From: Aspergillus flavus
Lineage: Eukaryota > Ascomycota > Eurotiomycetes > Eurotiales > Aspergillaceae
Assembly (NCBI RefSeq): GCF_009017415.1
Contig: NC_092406.1
Coordinates: forward strand, 3,286,001-3,350,000
DNA: 64,000 bases
Reading direction: 5' to 3'
The position numbers and the translations under genes were made by a program. The notes beneath the pieces are model-generated. The model had not been told where the DNA came from, ran no database searches, and saw nothing but the letters and a program-made list of their open reading frames with translations. Shown here piece by piece: positions 1 through 13,365 of this stretch; within the stretch, counting starts at the first letter, position 1, and each line of letters begins with the position of its first letter.

Positions 1-3065
<3,065 letters not shown>

Positions 3066-3619
3066 TATCACGGGATCTATCGCTCATAATTTGACACTTT
3101 GCGACTCTCCCGCATACCCTTGTCTCCCATGTCGAGACCCACTCTCGCGGCGTCAGCTTGTGGAATGACCATGAAACGTCGGTTCTATATAAACCGTGTC
3201 CTGAGAACCGACTTAGAGCAGTCAATATTGTGCAGATTAACAACTTACGAGAGAAACCAAGGACACAGACGCCCAGGGCAACGAAGGCTTTCTTCGTCAG
3301 GAAGGAGGTGGACTGTATTATCTATTTGTATTATTTGTCTAGATGATGGTCTGGGTCCAGTGGAGCATGTGAAACGAGATATGTCTTACGACCGAATCTT
3401 TGATATCCATACGATACGTTTGATTACATTGAGCATACCATCACGATACTTTCCTGTGTTGTAGAATTTACCTTGTCTTACTAGACAAATAGACCATGTT
3501 TCATATACAGTGATATCATGATTTTTTTTGACCTCTATGCATGAATGATAGAACCTCCTGGTCCACTCTCATACCGCATGCTTCACAGCTTTTCGAGACG
3601 TTTAATGCTATGAAATAAT
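3066..3619. other. convergent 3' intergenic region
   Basis: This spacer lies between the stop codon of the Zn2Cys6 gene and the stop codon of prefoldin subunit 4 on the other strand. It should hold both 3' UTRs. No coding exon, RNA gene or repeat was seen. Confidence 0.5.
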
Positions 3620-4317
3620 TTAGACTTCCAGGTTAATACTCCGCCCGAACCGTGCATACAGCGCCACCTTCAATTGTTGCAACTCGTCGCGCAGATCACT
3701 CAACTTCTCCTCCAGCCCCGACACCTCAGAGTCGATCTGCTCCGTCGATGAAGACAGGAGAGATTGGGCGTCGGCAAGGGGAAGTTGGAAGAAGGAGTCC
3801 CCGATTTTGTACCTGTTCGAGTCAGAGCGATAAACACTTTGAAGCAGGAAAATAGACTTGGAGATTAAAATGAAAGGACACTTACGGCACTAGTTCATCC
3901 TCATCGGCCAGTTCTAGCTCCATAGAAATCTCCTCGAGATCCTCTTTATCTTTCTGTAACATAGGTATCAAACGTCAGTATACGGACCACGAACACCATG
4001 TCAATATCAACACAGCATCAGTTTCCGAAGCCAGCGACACAGCGTGAATCACTCGCGAGGAAATGCAAAATCGCAATTTGATACAAGAAGGATAGACAAG
4101 AACTAACCTGTTTAGCCTTCAGCTGTTCTTCCAGCAGCGTTTCGCGTTGGTGGAGCCGGCTGAAGCGGTTGATCTTCTCCTGATCTTCGCGACGGACTTC
4201 ATTCTCTTCTCCTGCTGCGGAGACTTCGTCTTCTTTTGCGAGCTGTGGTGTGTTTAGTTAGCTTGGCTGTTTTGGGTCGGGGAGATTTGGCGGGCTTACC
4301 ATGCGATGTTGCATCAT
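3620..4317 (-). CDS. GIM3: prefoldin subunit 4 (Gim3-type)
   Basis: Subunit of the hexameric cytosolic prefoldin co-chaperone, which passes unfolded actin and tubulin to the CCT chaperonin. I rebuilt it from four short exons on the minus strand: 4317-4300, 4242-4108, 3953-3886 and 3812-3620, giving 137 residues, the normal length for this family. The first coding exon is only 18 nt (MMQHRM). Recognisable blocks are the first helix (VRREDQEKINRFSRLHQR), an acidic middle (LEEISMELELADEDELVP), the conserved YKIGDSFFQLPL motif across the last junction, and the family-typical C-terminus LYARFGRSINLEV. The long helices at both ends are the prefoldin beta-type coiled coil. Introns start with GTAAGC, GTTAGT and GTAAGT and end in AG. 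The identification is firm; the exact start (first or second of two tandem ATGs) is uncertain by one residue. Confidence 0.93.
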
Positions 4318-5550
4318 TTTTGCTATTAGGTTGTGGGTGTCTATATCTTATAGTATTGTGGAGGGGCTGGAGGGATTTGTTTCTTGATAGATCTTAAGTT
4401 TAATTTGGTTTGATGTGGTTTCGGTGGGTGGTCTGTGCACGGCTTGTTCTTGGCGGGGATGTTGTGGCTGATGGTTCATGGCCTTGTTACTTTAAGCTTA
4501 TTATCTTCACCTAATTATGTTTTATACTAGTCTGTACTCCGTGTGTTTCTATCTAATTGGTGCTTGTAAGTTGGAGAAGAAATGGACTGTGCTCACGAAC
4601 TGTCCGGCACGTGGCATCTCTCCTTCTTGAAGGAACCTGCCCTAGAATCAAGATATATTTCCAAAGGCCGATAGAGCCCTGATAGACATTCGGAGATACT
4701 TCCCGGAAAGTATCCCATACGTGTGAGACTTGATTAGACTCATTTCATGGGAGTGGGTAGCATTGATCATTCGTACTCGGTAGTGATTTGGATACCCTGA
4801 GGAACTGAGGTAGGATGATCTATGGAGTATAGATCGTTAAACCACCCGTCTCGCAGCACACAGTGCTACTGTATGATAGAAGGAAGAGCGCTGACGAAGG
4901 CAAGCGTCGAAGCCTCTGTCGTAGCCCGCTGGCTAGAGGGATCGGTCTGGATGTCGGAGACTTAATTGATCTTATTACGTAGATAGTCGAAGCAAGGGAG
5001 AGGAAATCGATAGAGTGGATCGAAAGAGATGCAAGCGAGGTCGAAGGGCTCGGAAGCTTCGCATTGAATAAGACCGTGGACTTTTCATCTGAGTGAGGGG
5101 TCTTTGCTAGATAAATTATGGATTATACGGAGTGGTTCAACTGCGCTTTAGGTTCAATATACGTAGTTTTCCTTATGTTATTGATTGTTGCATCCTTGGG
5201 GTCTGCTGGGCTACTTACGTGTATACACGACTGTTGAATATCCTATCAGATCGCTCACATGGTATATTCAGTACTCCATTTCTCAAATCGTATTCCAATA
5301 TGCTACCTGGGTGCGACACGTCATCTGAAAGGCATTGTTATTGAGGCAATAACTGAGACATACATGTAGATCCCGCCCAAGTGAGAACATATGAGATCTG
5401 GTCGTACATTTGGTCAAAGGCACTAGTAGTATAAAGCCCACATCCTTTCCCTTCTCCTTTCTCATTTCCATCACTTGCTTTCATCTACTTTTCACGCTGC
5501 TTTGGTTTCCAACATTAACCTAGCCCATCTATCTTCATCCACCGTCCAAA
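4318..5550. other. divergent intergenic region
   Basis: The region lies between the start of the prefoldin gene (-) and the start of the CFEM gene (+). It contains no supported coding exon. It holds two near copies of the recurring motif noted elsewhere (TACTCCGT at 4535-4542, TACGGAGT at 5126-5133). Confidence 0.5.
5430..5436 (+). promoter_or_regulatory. TATA-like box of the CFEM gene
   Basis: TATAAAG lies 115 nt upstream of the ATG at 5551. A CT-rich tract (about 5440-5475) follows, as is common before fungal transcription starts. Assigned by motif and position only. Confidence 0.5.
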
Positions 5551-5848
5551 ATGAAGTTCACCTTAGTCGCAGCAATTACCCTTGCTGCCATCGCAAGAGC
5601 ACAGGACATCACCTGCGCATTGCCTTGCGTCCAGGATGGCATAAAGCAAGTGGAGTGCCCCAGTGATGATTTCAAATGCGCTTGCCCCCATTCGCAGGAT
5701 ATTTTAAATGCCATCAAACCCTGTTTGAAGAAATCATGTGGCGACATTTCGGATGGTATATATCACCTGTTTCCCGTATACATGAGAGCTACAGCTGACT
5801 GACTATGTCACAGCTAAAATTCAGGAGGTCATTTCGCGGTACTGCTAG
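5551..5848 (+). CDS. small secreted CFEM-domain protein
   Basis: Predicted secreted protein of 79 residues from two exons (5551-5755 and 5814-5848; intron GTATAT...CACAG). The first 18 residues form a classical signal peptide ending ARAQ. The mature part has exactly eight cysteines (about 22, 26, 36, 43, 45, 58, 63, 79), in the CFEM order including the C-A-C pair, with acidic residues (DD) three to four positions before that pair, where the family's haem-iron-contacting Asp lies. CFEM proteins are extracellular or wall-bound and several bind haem or act at the surface. The eighth cysteine is the last residue and is supplied by the tiny second exon, so there is no Ser/Thr-rich tail and no GPI signal: this is a bare CFEM domain, freely secreted by prediction. 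Without the splice the frame runs into 15 non-family residues and lacks the last cysteine, which supports the intron. Confidence 0.85.
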
Positions 5849-6336
5849 TAAGCTCAGTGCCTGAGAAACGACCATTGAGCACAACTACGCTCTAGCGTCT
5901 TTGCACGATATCATGTTTTTTACCAGGGTACTGGGTTGTTTCGAGTGCTGGACTATAACACAGACTCGAAATATCTTTGCAGAAGAGTGCTGCTGGAGAT
6001 GCCTGATGTCAAATTTCAAGCGAAATCTATATATAACTTTTTATGGTTGGCTTTATTGATTGAACTTCAATCGACGACGTAATGACCTCTTGGTGTAAGA
6101 ACAGATGGAGAGAGATTATTTTCTTCATCTAAAAGTCTAGGGCATACTGTGAAAGAACGTAAGTTCTTTCTCAGAACCTAGAGTCGAGTAGAAGCTCTTT
6201 GGCATAATCATTCTTCTCAGGATCCTGCTGTCGCCGCTATTAGGAGTCGGAGGACTATAGCCCTCCACGGGCTGGGAGAGTGCTATTTTATGTGCTGCTT
6301 ATTAATGCTTAAAAAAGAATAATTATTCAACAAGTT
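5849..6336. other. intergenic region before tRNA-Val
   Basis: No coding exon was seen. The region is AT-rich near the tRNA and holds one short palindrome at 6151-6170, listed separately. Confidence 0.5.
6151..6170. repeat. perfect inverted repeat, 8-bp arms
   Basis: GAAAGAAC (6151-6158), a 4-nt spacer, then GTTCTTTC (6163-6170). The arms also read as opposed GAA/TTC units, like a heat-shock element, but no gene start is near. The function is unknown. Confidence 0.6.
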
Positions 6337-6410
6337 GGCCGGATGGTGTAGTTGGTTATCACGTATCGTTAACACCGATAAGGTCCTGGGATCGAGCCCC
6401 AGTCTGGTCA
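6337..6410 (+). tRNA. tRNA-Val (anticodon AAC)
   Basis: The 74-nt sequence folds as a tRNA without an intron. The acceptor stem pairs GGCCGGA (6337-6343) with TCTGGTC (6403-6409), with two G-U pairs, followed by discriminator A. The anticodon stem TATCG/CGATA closes the seven-base loop TTAACAC, so the anticodon is AAC (valine, GUU codons). The T arm is CTGGG with a seven-base loop ATCGAGC and CCCAG. A T-rich run (6411-6419) follows directly, as expected for RNA polymerase III termination. The D arm is normal apart from one weak pair. Confidence 0.93.
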
Positions 6411-7258
6411 TTTCTTTTTGCATCATCTTGTCTTCTCTTTCTTTTTACTTTCCCTCCCTTCTTTCTAGTATCCTGGCCAACTCTCTACCACATGCGTCTT
6501 TACATGCATCTATAACATATCCACCCTTCACGATCACGGTTGCTCGATACAAGATTCTTCACGGGCTAATAGTGTACTATGTTATTGTCAGATGGACTTC
6601 CTCATACTTTAACCTTCCCGGTTGGCCAAGAGCCCCGATGTTATCTTGGCGACAAGGTAGATACTCAGAGGTACATTAGAGTATTAAAACAAACCAACGG
6701 CAACAAGATGTAGTTTAGTATGTATATGGATGTATAAAAATGTATTGATTGGTTCTCGGTCGGGTGACATCATCATCGGCCATGTCATGTGCCCTCCGCT
6801 TCTGAGGAAGTAAGTAGTAGGAAACACAACATATCTACCGGTCACATTAAGATCTCTCTGTCCTATACGTTTCCTTTTTCGAACTGAGACCTGCGTAATA
6901 TCACTAGAGTACCGAGGTGACCGTCTCTGTATCCATTGATATACAGCAGCAGTGGTTGACGCTGGTCTCGGAGAAAAGAAAGATAATCCCGAACGGCCAA
7001 ACCAGAGCTATCGTCACCTAACATAACATACCGGCGGTTTAAATCCCAGCCTTCATCATCCACAATCTTCACCATCATACATCACTACTCCTACAAATCT
7101 AGGGGCTCTGGTACCTCAACAGCCATTTTTAGATTGTATCCAGTCAAGCTCCGTCGCCCTTGTCATCACACCAACACTGTTATCACCAAACCGTGACGAG
7201 ACAGTACACCGACGACACCAGCGCCCTTCGTCTACCCTCCCTCCCTCACATCTACACC
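6411..7258. other. intergenic region between tRNA-Val and atg27
   Basis: It begins with the Pol III T-run and ends in the atg27 promoter and leader. A frame open upstream of the atg27 ATG (from 7160) lacks the signal peptide at its N-terminus, so it is treated as leader. Nothing else could be supported. Confidence 0.45.
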
Positions 7259-8413
7259 ATGCGAATACCCGCAGGCCTCTCCTCGATTATCCTCTCCTCC
7301 GCCCTACTACCGAGTCTAAGCGCCGCAAGCGGCTTCGACTGCGCCCATATTAATGTCGATGGGTACAAGTACGACCTGAGTGAGCTGGGCGGCGTACACT
7401 CGCTCTACAACGTTGAGAAAACAGAGGAACACGTCGTGAACACCACTTATGTACTGAACATATGTAACATTTTGAAGGGGGCTTCGATTAAGGGCCATCT
7501 GAAGTGTGGGACATCGAAGAACAGTATGTTTTTTTCTCTTCTCTTGCTTCATACGAAGACTTAACAACCCGGATATTTGTCATATTCCTAACCATTCAAC
7601 CTATTTAACCCATAACATACAATACTAACTATTCTATATCCAAGTTTGCGGATTCCAATACAAATACCCGGTCGATGGCTCCGAGGAAACAAGCCGTGCC
7701 TTCCCTATCGTTGGACTCGAGCATCTCGGTCACGGAAGCAAAGACCCCGAAATCACCCGGTTGAAGAAGCTCGACCCGGATGAGGAGGGTCTACTGGTTA
7801 AACTCTCCGGAGGCAACTACGTCGACGATGAGGGGAAGCAGAAAGACGCGGGCGCGGTGCTCGAGTTCCAATGCGATCCCGAACGGTCGGGATTAGAAGG
7901 TCTGAAGACGACCGATGAGTCTGATGGTGAGAAGAAAGAGGCCGAGCGGAGACGCGCAGAAGGCGGAGACGATAAAGAACAGCCACCGGACGAGGAAAAA
8001 GACCGGTCGCACAGTCTTCAGTTCAAGAGTTTCGGAAAGGCCGATGACGACTCGTATGTGCTCAAGCTGAACTGGAGGACCAAGTATGCCTGTGATCATT
8101 ACCTGGAAGAAAAGAAAGGTGACTCGTCCAGTCACTGGGGTTTCTTTACTTGGTTGATCATTATGTATGTTCATTCCTTTACCGCTGATCTATATGGGTA
8201 CTAATAATGTGACGCAGTCTCTTCCTCTGCATCGCTGCCTACCTTATCTTTGGCTCCTGGCTTAATTATAACCGCTACGGCGCCCGGGGATGGGATCTCC
8301 TCCCTCACGGCGACACTATCCGGGATATTCCTTATATCTTCCAGGATTGGCTCCGTCGGGTGGTCAACACGCTCCAAGGATCGGGGTCCAGAGGCGGTTA
8401 CAGTGCGGTATAA
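7259..8413 (+). CDS. atg27: autophagy-related protein 27
   Basis: Type I membrane protein of the Golgi/endosome/pre-autophagosomal system that supports Atg9 vesicle movement. Exons are 7259-7523, 7645-8164 and 8218-8413 (326 residues). The ATG at 7259 was chosen because it puts a signal peptide (MRIPAGLSSIILSS..., cleavage near SAAS) at the N-terminus. The lumenal part is cysteine-containing and MRH-like (FDCAHINVDGYKYDLSELGG, ICGFQYKYPVDGSEE, LEFQCDPE, the last near the end of the lumenal domain), with a charged insert of Glu/Lys/Asp (about residues 200-240). One transmembrane segment follows (WGFFTWLIIILFLCIAAYLI), split by the second intron, then a short cytosolic tail. A TACTAAC-like branch point lies about 20 nt before the end of intron 1. 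Length and architecture match fungal Atg27. Confidence 0.92.
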
Positions 8414-9101
8414 TGCCGTGAGGTATAGCGTGGTGTAGGTGGTTCTCTTTCGTTTGTTTACGTCTGGTTTGGCATTTCTTTTTGTTTCTACAGCACGGTG
8501 GGGCCGTGTGTGCGATATTCTCATAGAAAATCTATATGTAAGGTAGTTGCAGACTGGGTTGGATTGGGCACGTGCATGATAGGTACTGTACGATGAATGT
8601 CATGCATCGGTCTTTCTGGGGTTTCGCTCTATATAGTATTATAAACTTTGAATATTAGACAAATACTGTAGAGTATGGAGTAAGTCGAGTAGATTATAAT
8701 TTCTAAATCTATGGTGTATGTTGTTGTAGTCTTGCGAGGCTCCATGGAAGCATTTGATATACTCCGGATACCCCTACCTCGATCTACTCGGACTTCTACG
8801 CAGGGTCAAAATAACAAAACAACTCTGTAACAAAGACGAGACTCAGACTCCCAATACAACACGATACGACACTAATAAAAACAAGAAAACCCAGGATCCG
8901 ACGCAAGGAGATTCCAAAAAGAAAAGGACAACACGAATGAACGCGGAGCATCAAATGGCGTCATCAGAGCTAAGATCTCATCATGATCATCACCGGCATT
9001 GAAGGGACAAGCAAACAACCCTGAAAACCTAATAATAAAAAGTGGATTCCTCCTGTCCGTTCTCCTGCAACTTAAATTCCTCCTCATCTCTTCCTCTCAA
9101 C
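8414..9101. other. convergent 3' intergenic region
   Basis: The region lies between the stop codons of atg27 (+) and the sulfotransferase-like gene (-). It is A-rich around 8810-8940. No coding exon or RNA gene was seen. Confidence 0.5.
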
Positions 9102-10704
9102 TTACACTTTCATGGCAAACTGCTTAAGATACAAGTAATCCGCCATGTTTTCGTCCACAGACTTACGGATTAGGGCGGCGGCCTCTGGGCCGTACTTCTT
9201 GCACCATTCGGCGTCGAATTCCTCTTCGGTTTTCACGGGACGGCCCTGGTGAATCTGGTTTAGTGACTGTTTACTACCCCTTGTTCAGACGTTGCTGTTG
9301 CTGTAGACTTACATGTTTCCGGGCTGTTAGCCCTCTCGATTCGATGGCGTCGTTGTGAAATCCTCTCCACTTCTCGAATGCTTCGCACACCTGCTTCTGT
9401 TCGGACTCGTCGTCCCACTCAAGCATGGACGGGTCAAAGTCGATACCCACGCTACGGCAGAACGCTTCGATCATTGGGCCCGGCTTCTCGAGCATATCGT
9501 CCGCATCGACGACGCAGATCTCCGCCGATTCGTGTGCCTCACCGACCCCGTTGAGGACGGGCCTGAGCTTGTTGTCGATCTCGTCCGCGTCCTGCTCCTT
9601 CGTCGCGATATGAGGCCCGATCAGGCGGACGCTTCGCAGGTAGTCGAAAGTCCGACGGGTTTCGTCGTACCCGGCCTCGGCCGGATCATAATAATAGAAC
9701 CCGGTGACGTCGTCCAGGGGAGGGATGGTACAGCGGTAGTATGAAGGGACACTGAAGTGGGGATCGCGGATGAGGAAGGCAAAGTGGAACTTGGAGAGAA
9801 GTTCCTTGGGCATCACAGTGGGATTACCTGGCTCTGGCTCTGTGGGATACGGGTACTGGGACGTCTGCTTGGTGCTTTGCCCTGATTCGACATGACCGTT
9901 GCTTTCTACACCGTTGCTAGCATGGCCGTTGGCTTCGGTGCCGACACCACGCTTCACTCTAAGTAGGGATGGCGCAATGCTGGCAGGCTTCCCGCTTGGA
10001 GGAAGGAGATAGTGGATGATGTCCTTGATGAAAACTCTCTTGCCCTGTGATCCGGTAAGTGACTCGCCTTGAAGTCCACGACGGGACAATTTAGAAGAAT
10101 AACAAGAGATAATCGTCGTGGTTCACTTGCGAGATAGGAATTGAGATCCGACACCTTCGGTGGGATAAGTGAGAAAAATGGGAAAGGGCCGAGTGTCCCA
10201 TCTGGCATCCGCAGAAGTCCAGACGGAACAACCCATGCAGATTTGCTTGAGATCAAACAGGGTACAGTGGTTACATCAACCTCATACGCATCCCAAATGC
10301 CATTGAGGTCGATCCATCATCGTCCTGTCAGGAAGGAACATTACGAGCCAAAGGAAAGGAAGAAGAGAAAAGGGAAAAGAGCAAGGGTCGGACCTCAGAA
10401 GCTTCACGCTCTATTCTATCCATCACCGTCTTGTAGGTTGACTGACTGAAGCCGCTCTCTAGGCGGGCCTTCTCGTCGTCCATAAACCTTGTACCCAGTC
10501 TTTCTGGGCCATAGTAGAAAGCATCGCCAAATGGCTCATGGATACACTGGATGGTATCCCGACGAGTCATGAAGACCTGCGAATATTAGCGATTCTAGAT
10601 TCATGTAGTTGGACTAGGAGGGATCTTAAGGGTTATTGTACTCGTTCAAATGCTGTTGAGCATGCGCGGGGGTGAGTAGCGACGAAGATGGGCTTCTGCG
10701 ACAT
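9102..10704 (-). CDS. sulfotransferase-like P-loop protein
   Basis: Predicted cytosolic P-loop protein of 373 residues. Exons on the minus strand are 10704-10642, 10576-10394, 10044-9313 and 9245-9102, all joined in phase 0. The N-terminus has ATHPRACSTAFERV, which fits the 5'-phosphosulfate-binding loop of PAPS-dependent sulfotransferases. Near residue 175, FLIRDPHFSVPSYYR fits their 3'-phosphate-binding motif (R-x-P-x5-S-x-Y). Bacterial and fungal relatives are usually annotated only as 'sulfotransferase family' or 'P-loop NTPase', and the acceptor substrate is unknown. A Gly/Asn/Glu-rich insert (about 115-145) looks lineage-specific. The start was set at MSQKP because the P-loop follows directly. 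Intron 2 is long (349 nt) and uses a weak GTCCGA donor; the join (REASE|GKRVFIKD) reads smoothly into the family sequence, but this boundary is the least certain part. Confidence 0.78.
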
Positions 10705-12868
10705 CTTTGCACTTATGTGTGCCTGTGACAGACACGATCTATTTGAATGGTGATGAAAAGATTCAAATGGAGAATTTGAGCAATATGGAGTGATACACCA
10801 ACTGCCAGGGATTTTCACCACAGGCGTAGCTACTGATATCCAGTCTTCTTCTCGGTTGAAATTTTACACAGAATGGGGGATGATCCGGGACGCAGTACAC
10901 CGGATTGGAAAAAGATGATGAGAATCCAGTCGGTATGGGTAATGGAGAGAAGATGTTTCTAAATCAGGATCGACTCAGATCGATAAAGACTGAGACTGAA
11001 CACGATAAAGGAAAAGAAAACTGGAACCAGGAAACGAGAGATAGGAACGAGTGGGTTCTTAAAGAATTTCATAGGGCCGTTGGTTTAGGATGGATGAGGT
11101 GGCCCAGAATCAAAAATGAAAAATTCAAAAGTAAAATAATGTATATGTGATGGTATCTAGCCACTGACGAAAGATACTAAAATAAAATCCAAAATGAATT
11201 CTCATGGATCTGATTAGCAGAGATACTCTCACAAAGTAAACTACGCCTGAGGATTATTCCCCAAGAAGCAAGTGCAACGAGAGACTACGACATGGATGGC
11301 AAACCGAGGGAGAAGCAGCATGATAACTTGCAGATTTAGCTTGACCACTACTTCCCCACTGAAACAGCGATAATTATACTAATTCACATCCACTTGGACA
11401 AACCAGGTTGTCTCTCCGATCACAGATTTTGACACCGGTGCAGAGTAGTACGAGGCAGTATGGATATGGCTTTCATTGATAGTACCTCCATCAGGTAAAT
11501 GCCCCCTCTCTCTACGATAATTCGGATTACGATCTACCGGACGCTCCGCCGCGTTGCCTTCCTTTCCCATCGAATCCCCTGCGCAGCGGGTGCCACTTAA
11601 GGTCTAGACAAGACACGAAGTGGACTCCAGTTCCTGAACCACGGGCGCATAACGAGGCTCCTGCGCTGAGGGCAGAAAAAGTGGATATGCAAGATGCAAG
11701 GACGGGCTAGTACTTACTTAACGGCGTTGGAGAGGGGGATCAAGGTTCCAAGGACAGTCAGCCATGCCTCGGAAGAACTAGTATGCTAACATTGTCGGCT
11801 GCCTGAAGTCATCCCATCCGTCGAAATCCAGGGCAACTTGGGCCGTGTCCACTTCTGACGTCATGACGAGGCGGATGGAAGAGAAAAAACCGAGAAAGAG
11901 AGAGAGAGAGAGGGAAGACAGGGGGGTTGATAGGGAAAAAGTGGGATGACAGAAAGAAAAAGGAACGAGAGTCGACGATCTTAACATCTTGGAGTTAATA
12001 TAAAAACCAAGGCGGTTAAGAGGAAAAACCGAAAAAAAAAAAACATAAAATAATTAATTAAGAATCGAGATCGAGCCAGATGAGGGACTTTTATTGATTA
12101 GTATGGATGGACTAGACCCCCGAAAATCTCTCAATGTACAGAGTTGGGAAAAAAAGAATAATTAAAAATTAGAAGGGAGATATCAAGAGAGAATAAAAAA
12201 GATTCTCATTACCATTCGGTATTATGAGAAGAGTTCGCGCATCGTGCAGACCACGCAAGGCGTCTATGGTGATGGGAAACATGCCGATTGAATTCTCGTC
12301 CGTAGTCATGATGTGTCATGGACTAGTAACCTTAGTTCCCAATGGCAGATGCGTGTGAAACATCCAATGGAGATCGATCGCGGTCCATAAAGACGGTTCA
12401 TTGCGCCGGTGGTCGGATGGCATTGGTTATATTTTAAGTTATCGTGCCAATGCGGGTGATCCTGTGTCCCTAATCGTTGACCAAACTGGTAAAGTATTGT
12501 CTCCCGAATATCTCCCTTGTTGGACGGCCTAAATCGCATTCAATCGGATCACGATTCATCCCATCGTGGGGGTAAAAGAAGCTGACCTCAGTCAAGTTTT
12601 AGGTTAGGTGGGCAGAGTTGACCGGTAGTAGTACTGGAGACCTACCACTAGTACTCTTCCAATCATCATCGCCGGTTGATAATCAGTCCGACCGATCATT
12701 GGCCTATCTGGAGTGGGTGGGTACTTGGAGGTACTCAGAAATACTGAACATGGTGGGAAGCTCCAGTATCTTACCGTGTACTGACAAGTAACGCTGATGT
12801 GCCCATATACATACATAGCTATCGATGGCTCGAGATCCAAGTGAGATCTCAGGCTGCCTCGCAGTGAA

Positions 12869-12896
12869 GGCATTCAGGCATTCAGGCATCCAGGCA
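12869..12896. repeat. short tandem repeat, 8-bp unit
   Basis: About three copies of a CATTCAGG-like unit lie in a row, the last with one change (CATCCAGG). It is probably slippage-derived and sits about 480 nt upstream of the hsp104 ATG. Confidence 0.6.
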
Positions 12897-13062
12897 ACTA
12901 CTAGTACAACTTAGCGTCACTAGTTCTACCGGTACTACCTTCGTATACTCGGAGGAAGCACAACACATGCAGTATGGATAGCCCAGAATTGTCCAGTTGG
13001 TACGGATCATGTGTGGAAGAGTCCAGATGGCTGTTGCCCCTACAGTCAGGCCACACACACAC

Positions 13063-13074
13063 CACGTGACGTCA
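13063..13074 (+). promoter_or_regulatory. overlapping E-box and CRE upstream of hsp104
   Basis: CACGTG (13063-13068) overlaps the palindrome TGACGTCA (13067-13074), the binding site of CREB/ATF-type bZIP factors such as fungal AtfA/Atf1. It lies about 290 nt upstream of the hsp104 ATG. A C-rich stretch (ACCCCCTCC, about 13088-13096) just downstream contains CCCCCT, which resembles a stress response element. Assigned by motif match. Confidence 0.6.
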
Positions 13075-13109
13075 GTGACCAAGAATCACCCCCTCCTTTT
13101 TATAGGTGC

Positions 13110-13164
13110 TTCTGGAAGGCGGTGGAAGTTCCTCGTGTCGTCATGGAGGGTCTGGAAGGTTGAA
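13110..13164 (+). promoter_or_regulatory. hsp104: heat-shock-element-like GAA/TTC cluster
   Basis: TTC-2nt-GAA (13110-13117) forms a proper HSE pair. GAA (13125-13127), exactly 10 bp on, is followed by TTC (13129-13131), and two more GAA units lie at 13155-13157 and 13162-13164. Spacing is not a perfect 5-bp array, so this is a gapped or step-type HSE. It sits about 200-255 nt upstream of the hsp104 ATG and fits heat-shock-factor control of that gene. Confidence 0.6.
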
Positions 13165-13184
13165 AAGGATGCCCAACACCAAGC

Positions 13185-13190
13185 TATATA
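13185..13190 (+). promoter_or_regulatory. hsp104: TATA box of hsp104
   Basis: TATATA lies about 20 nt downstream of the last GAA unit and 176 nt before the ATG. The 5' leader that follows is CA/CT-rich, typical for strongly expressed fungal genes. Confidence 0.55.
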
Positions 13191-13365
13191 GACATCGGCG
13201 AGCTCCAACCACCAGCATTTCCATTCTTTTGTGTAACAGTCATACAGATAACTATAATAATAGTTAAACATACCCCTCTAATTCTCTCAATCACCTCAAC
13301 TACCTCAACGACCTTACATACCTGCACACTATTCGAACACACACAACTGATCAACCCGTTTCACC

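Larger units (their letters stand above)
10705..13365. other. long divergent intergenic region, ends in the hsp104 promoter
   Basis: No coding gene could be supported in these 2.7 kb. Short open frames (for example 10905-11150 and 11778-11987) lack family likeness and lie in low-complexity or AG-rich DNA. Visible elements are a TGACGTCA octamer (11856-11863), a purine-rich AGAGAG run near 11895-11915, a short tandem repeat near 12869, and the stress elements just upstream of hsp104. Confidence 0.5.

Noticed and set aside
7160..7258. Upstream in-frame extension of atg27
   Set aside because: It begins with a non-hydrophobic stretch that would bury the signal peptide, so the ATG at 7259 fits better.
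10905..11150. Short Lys/Glu/Asn-rich plus-strand frame
   Set aside because: Its composition follows the A-rich DNA; there is no conserved motif or splice context.
11778..11987. Short minus-strand frame ending near 11778
   Set aside because: The N-terminal half is translated CT-repeat. The last 28 codons look more ordinary, but they are too short to support.
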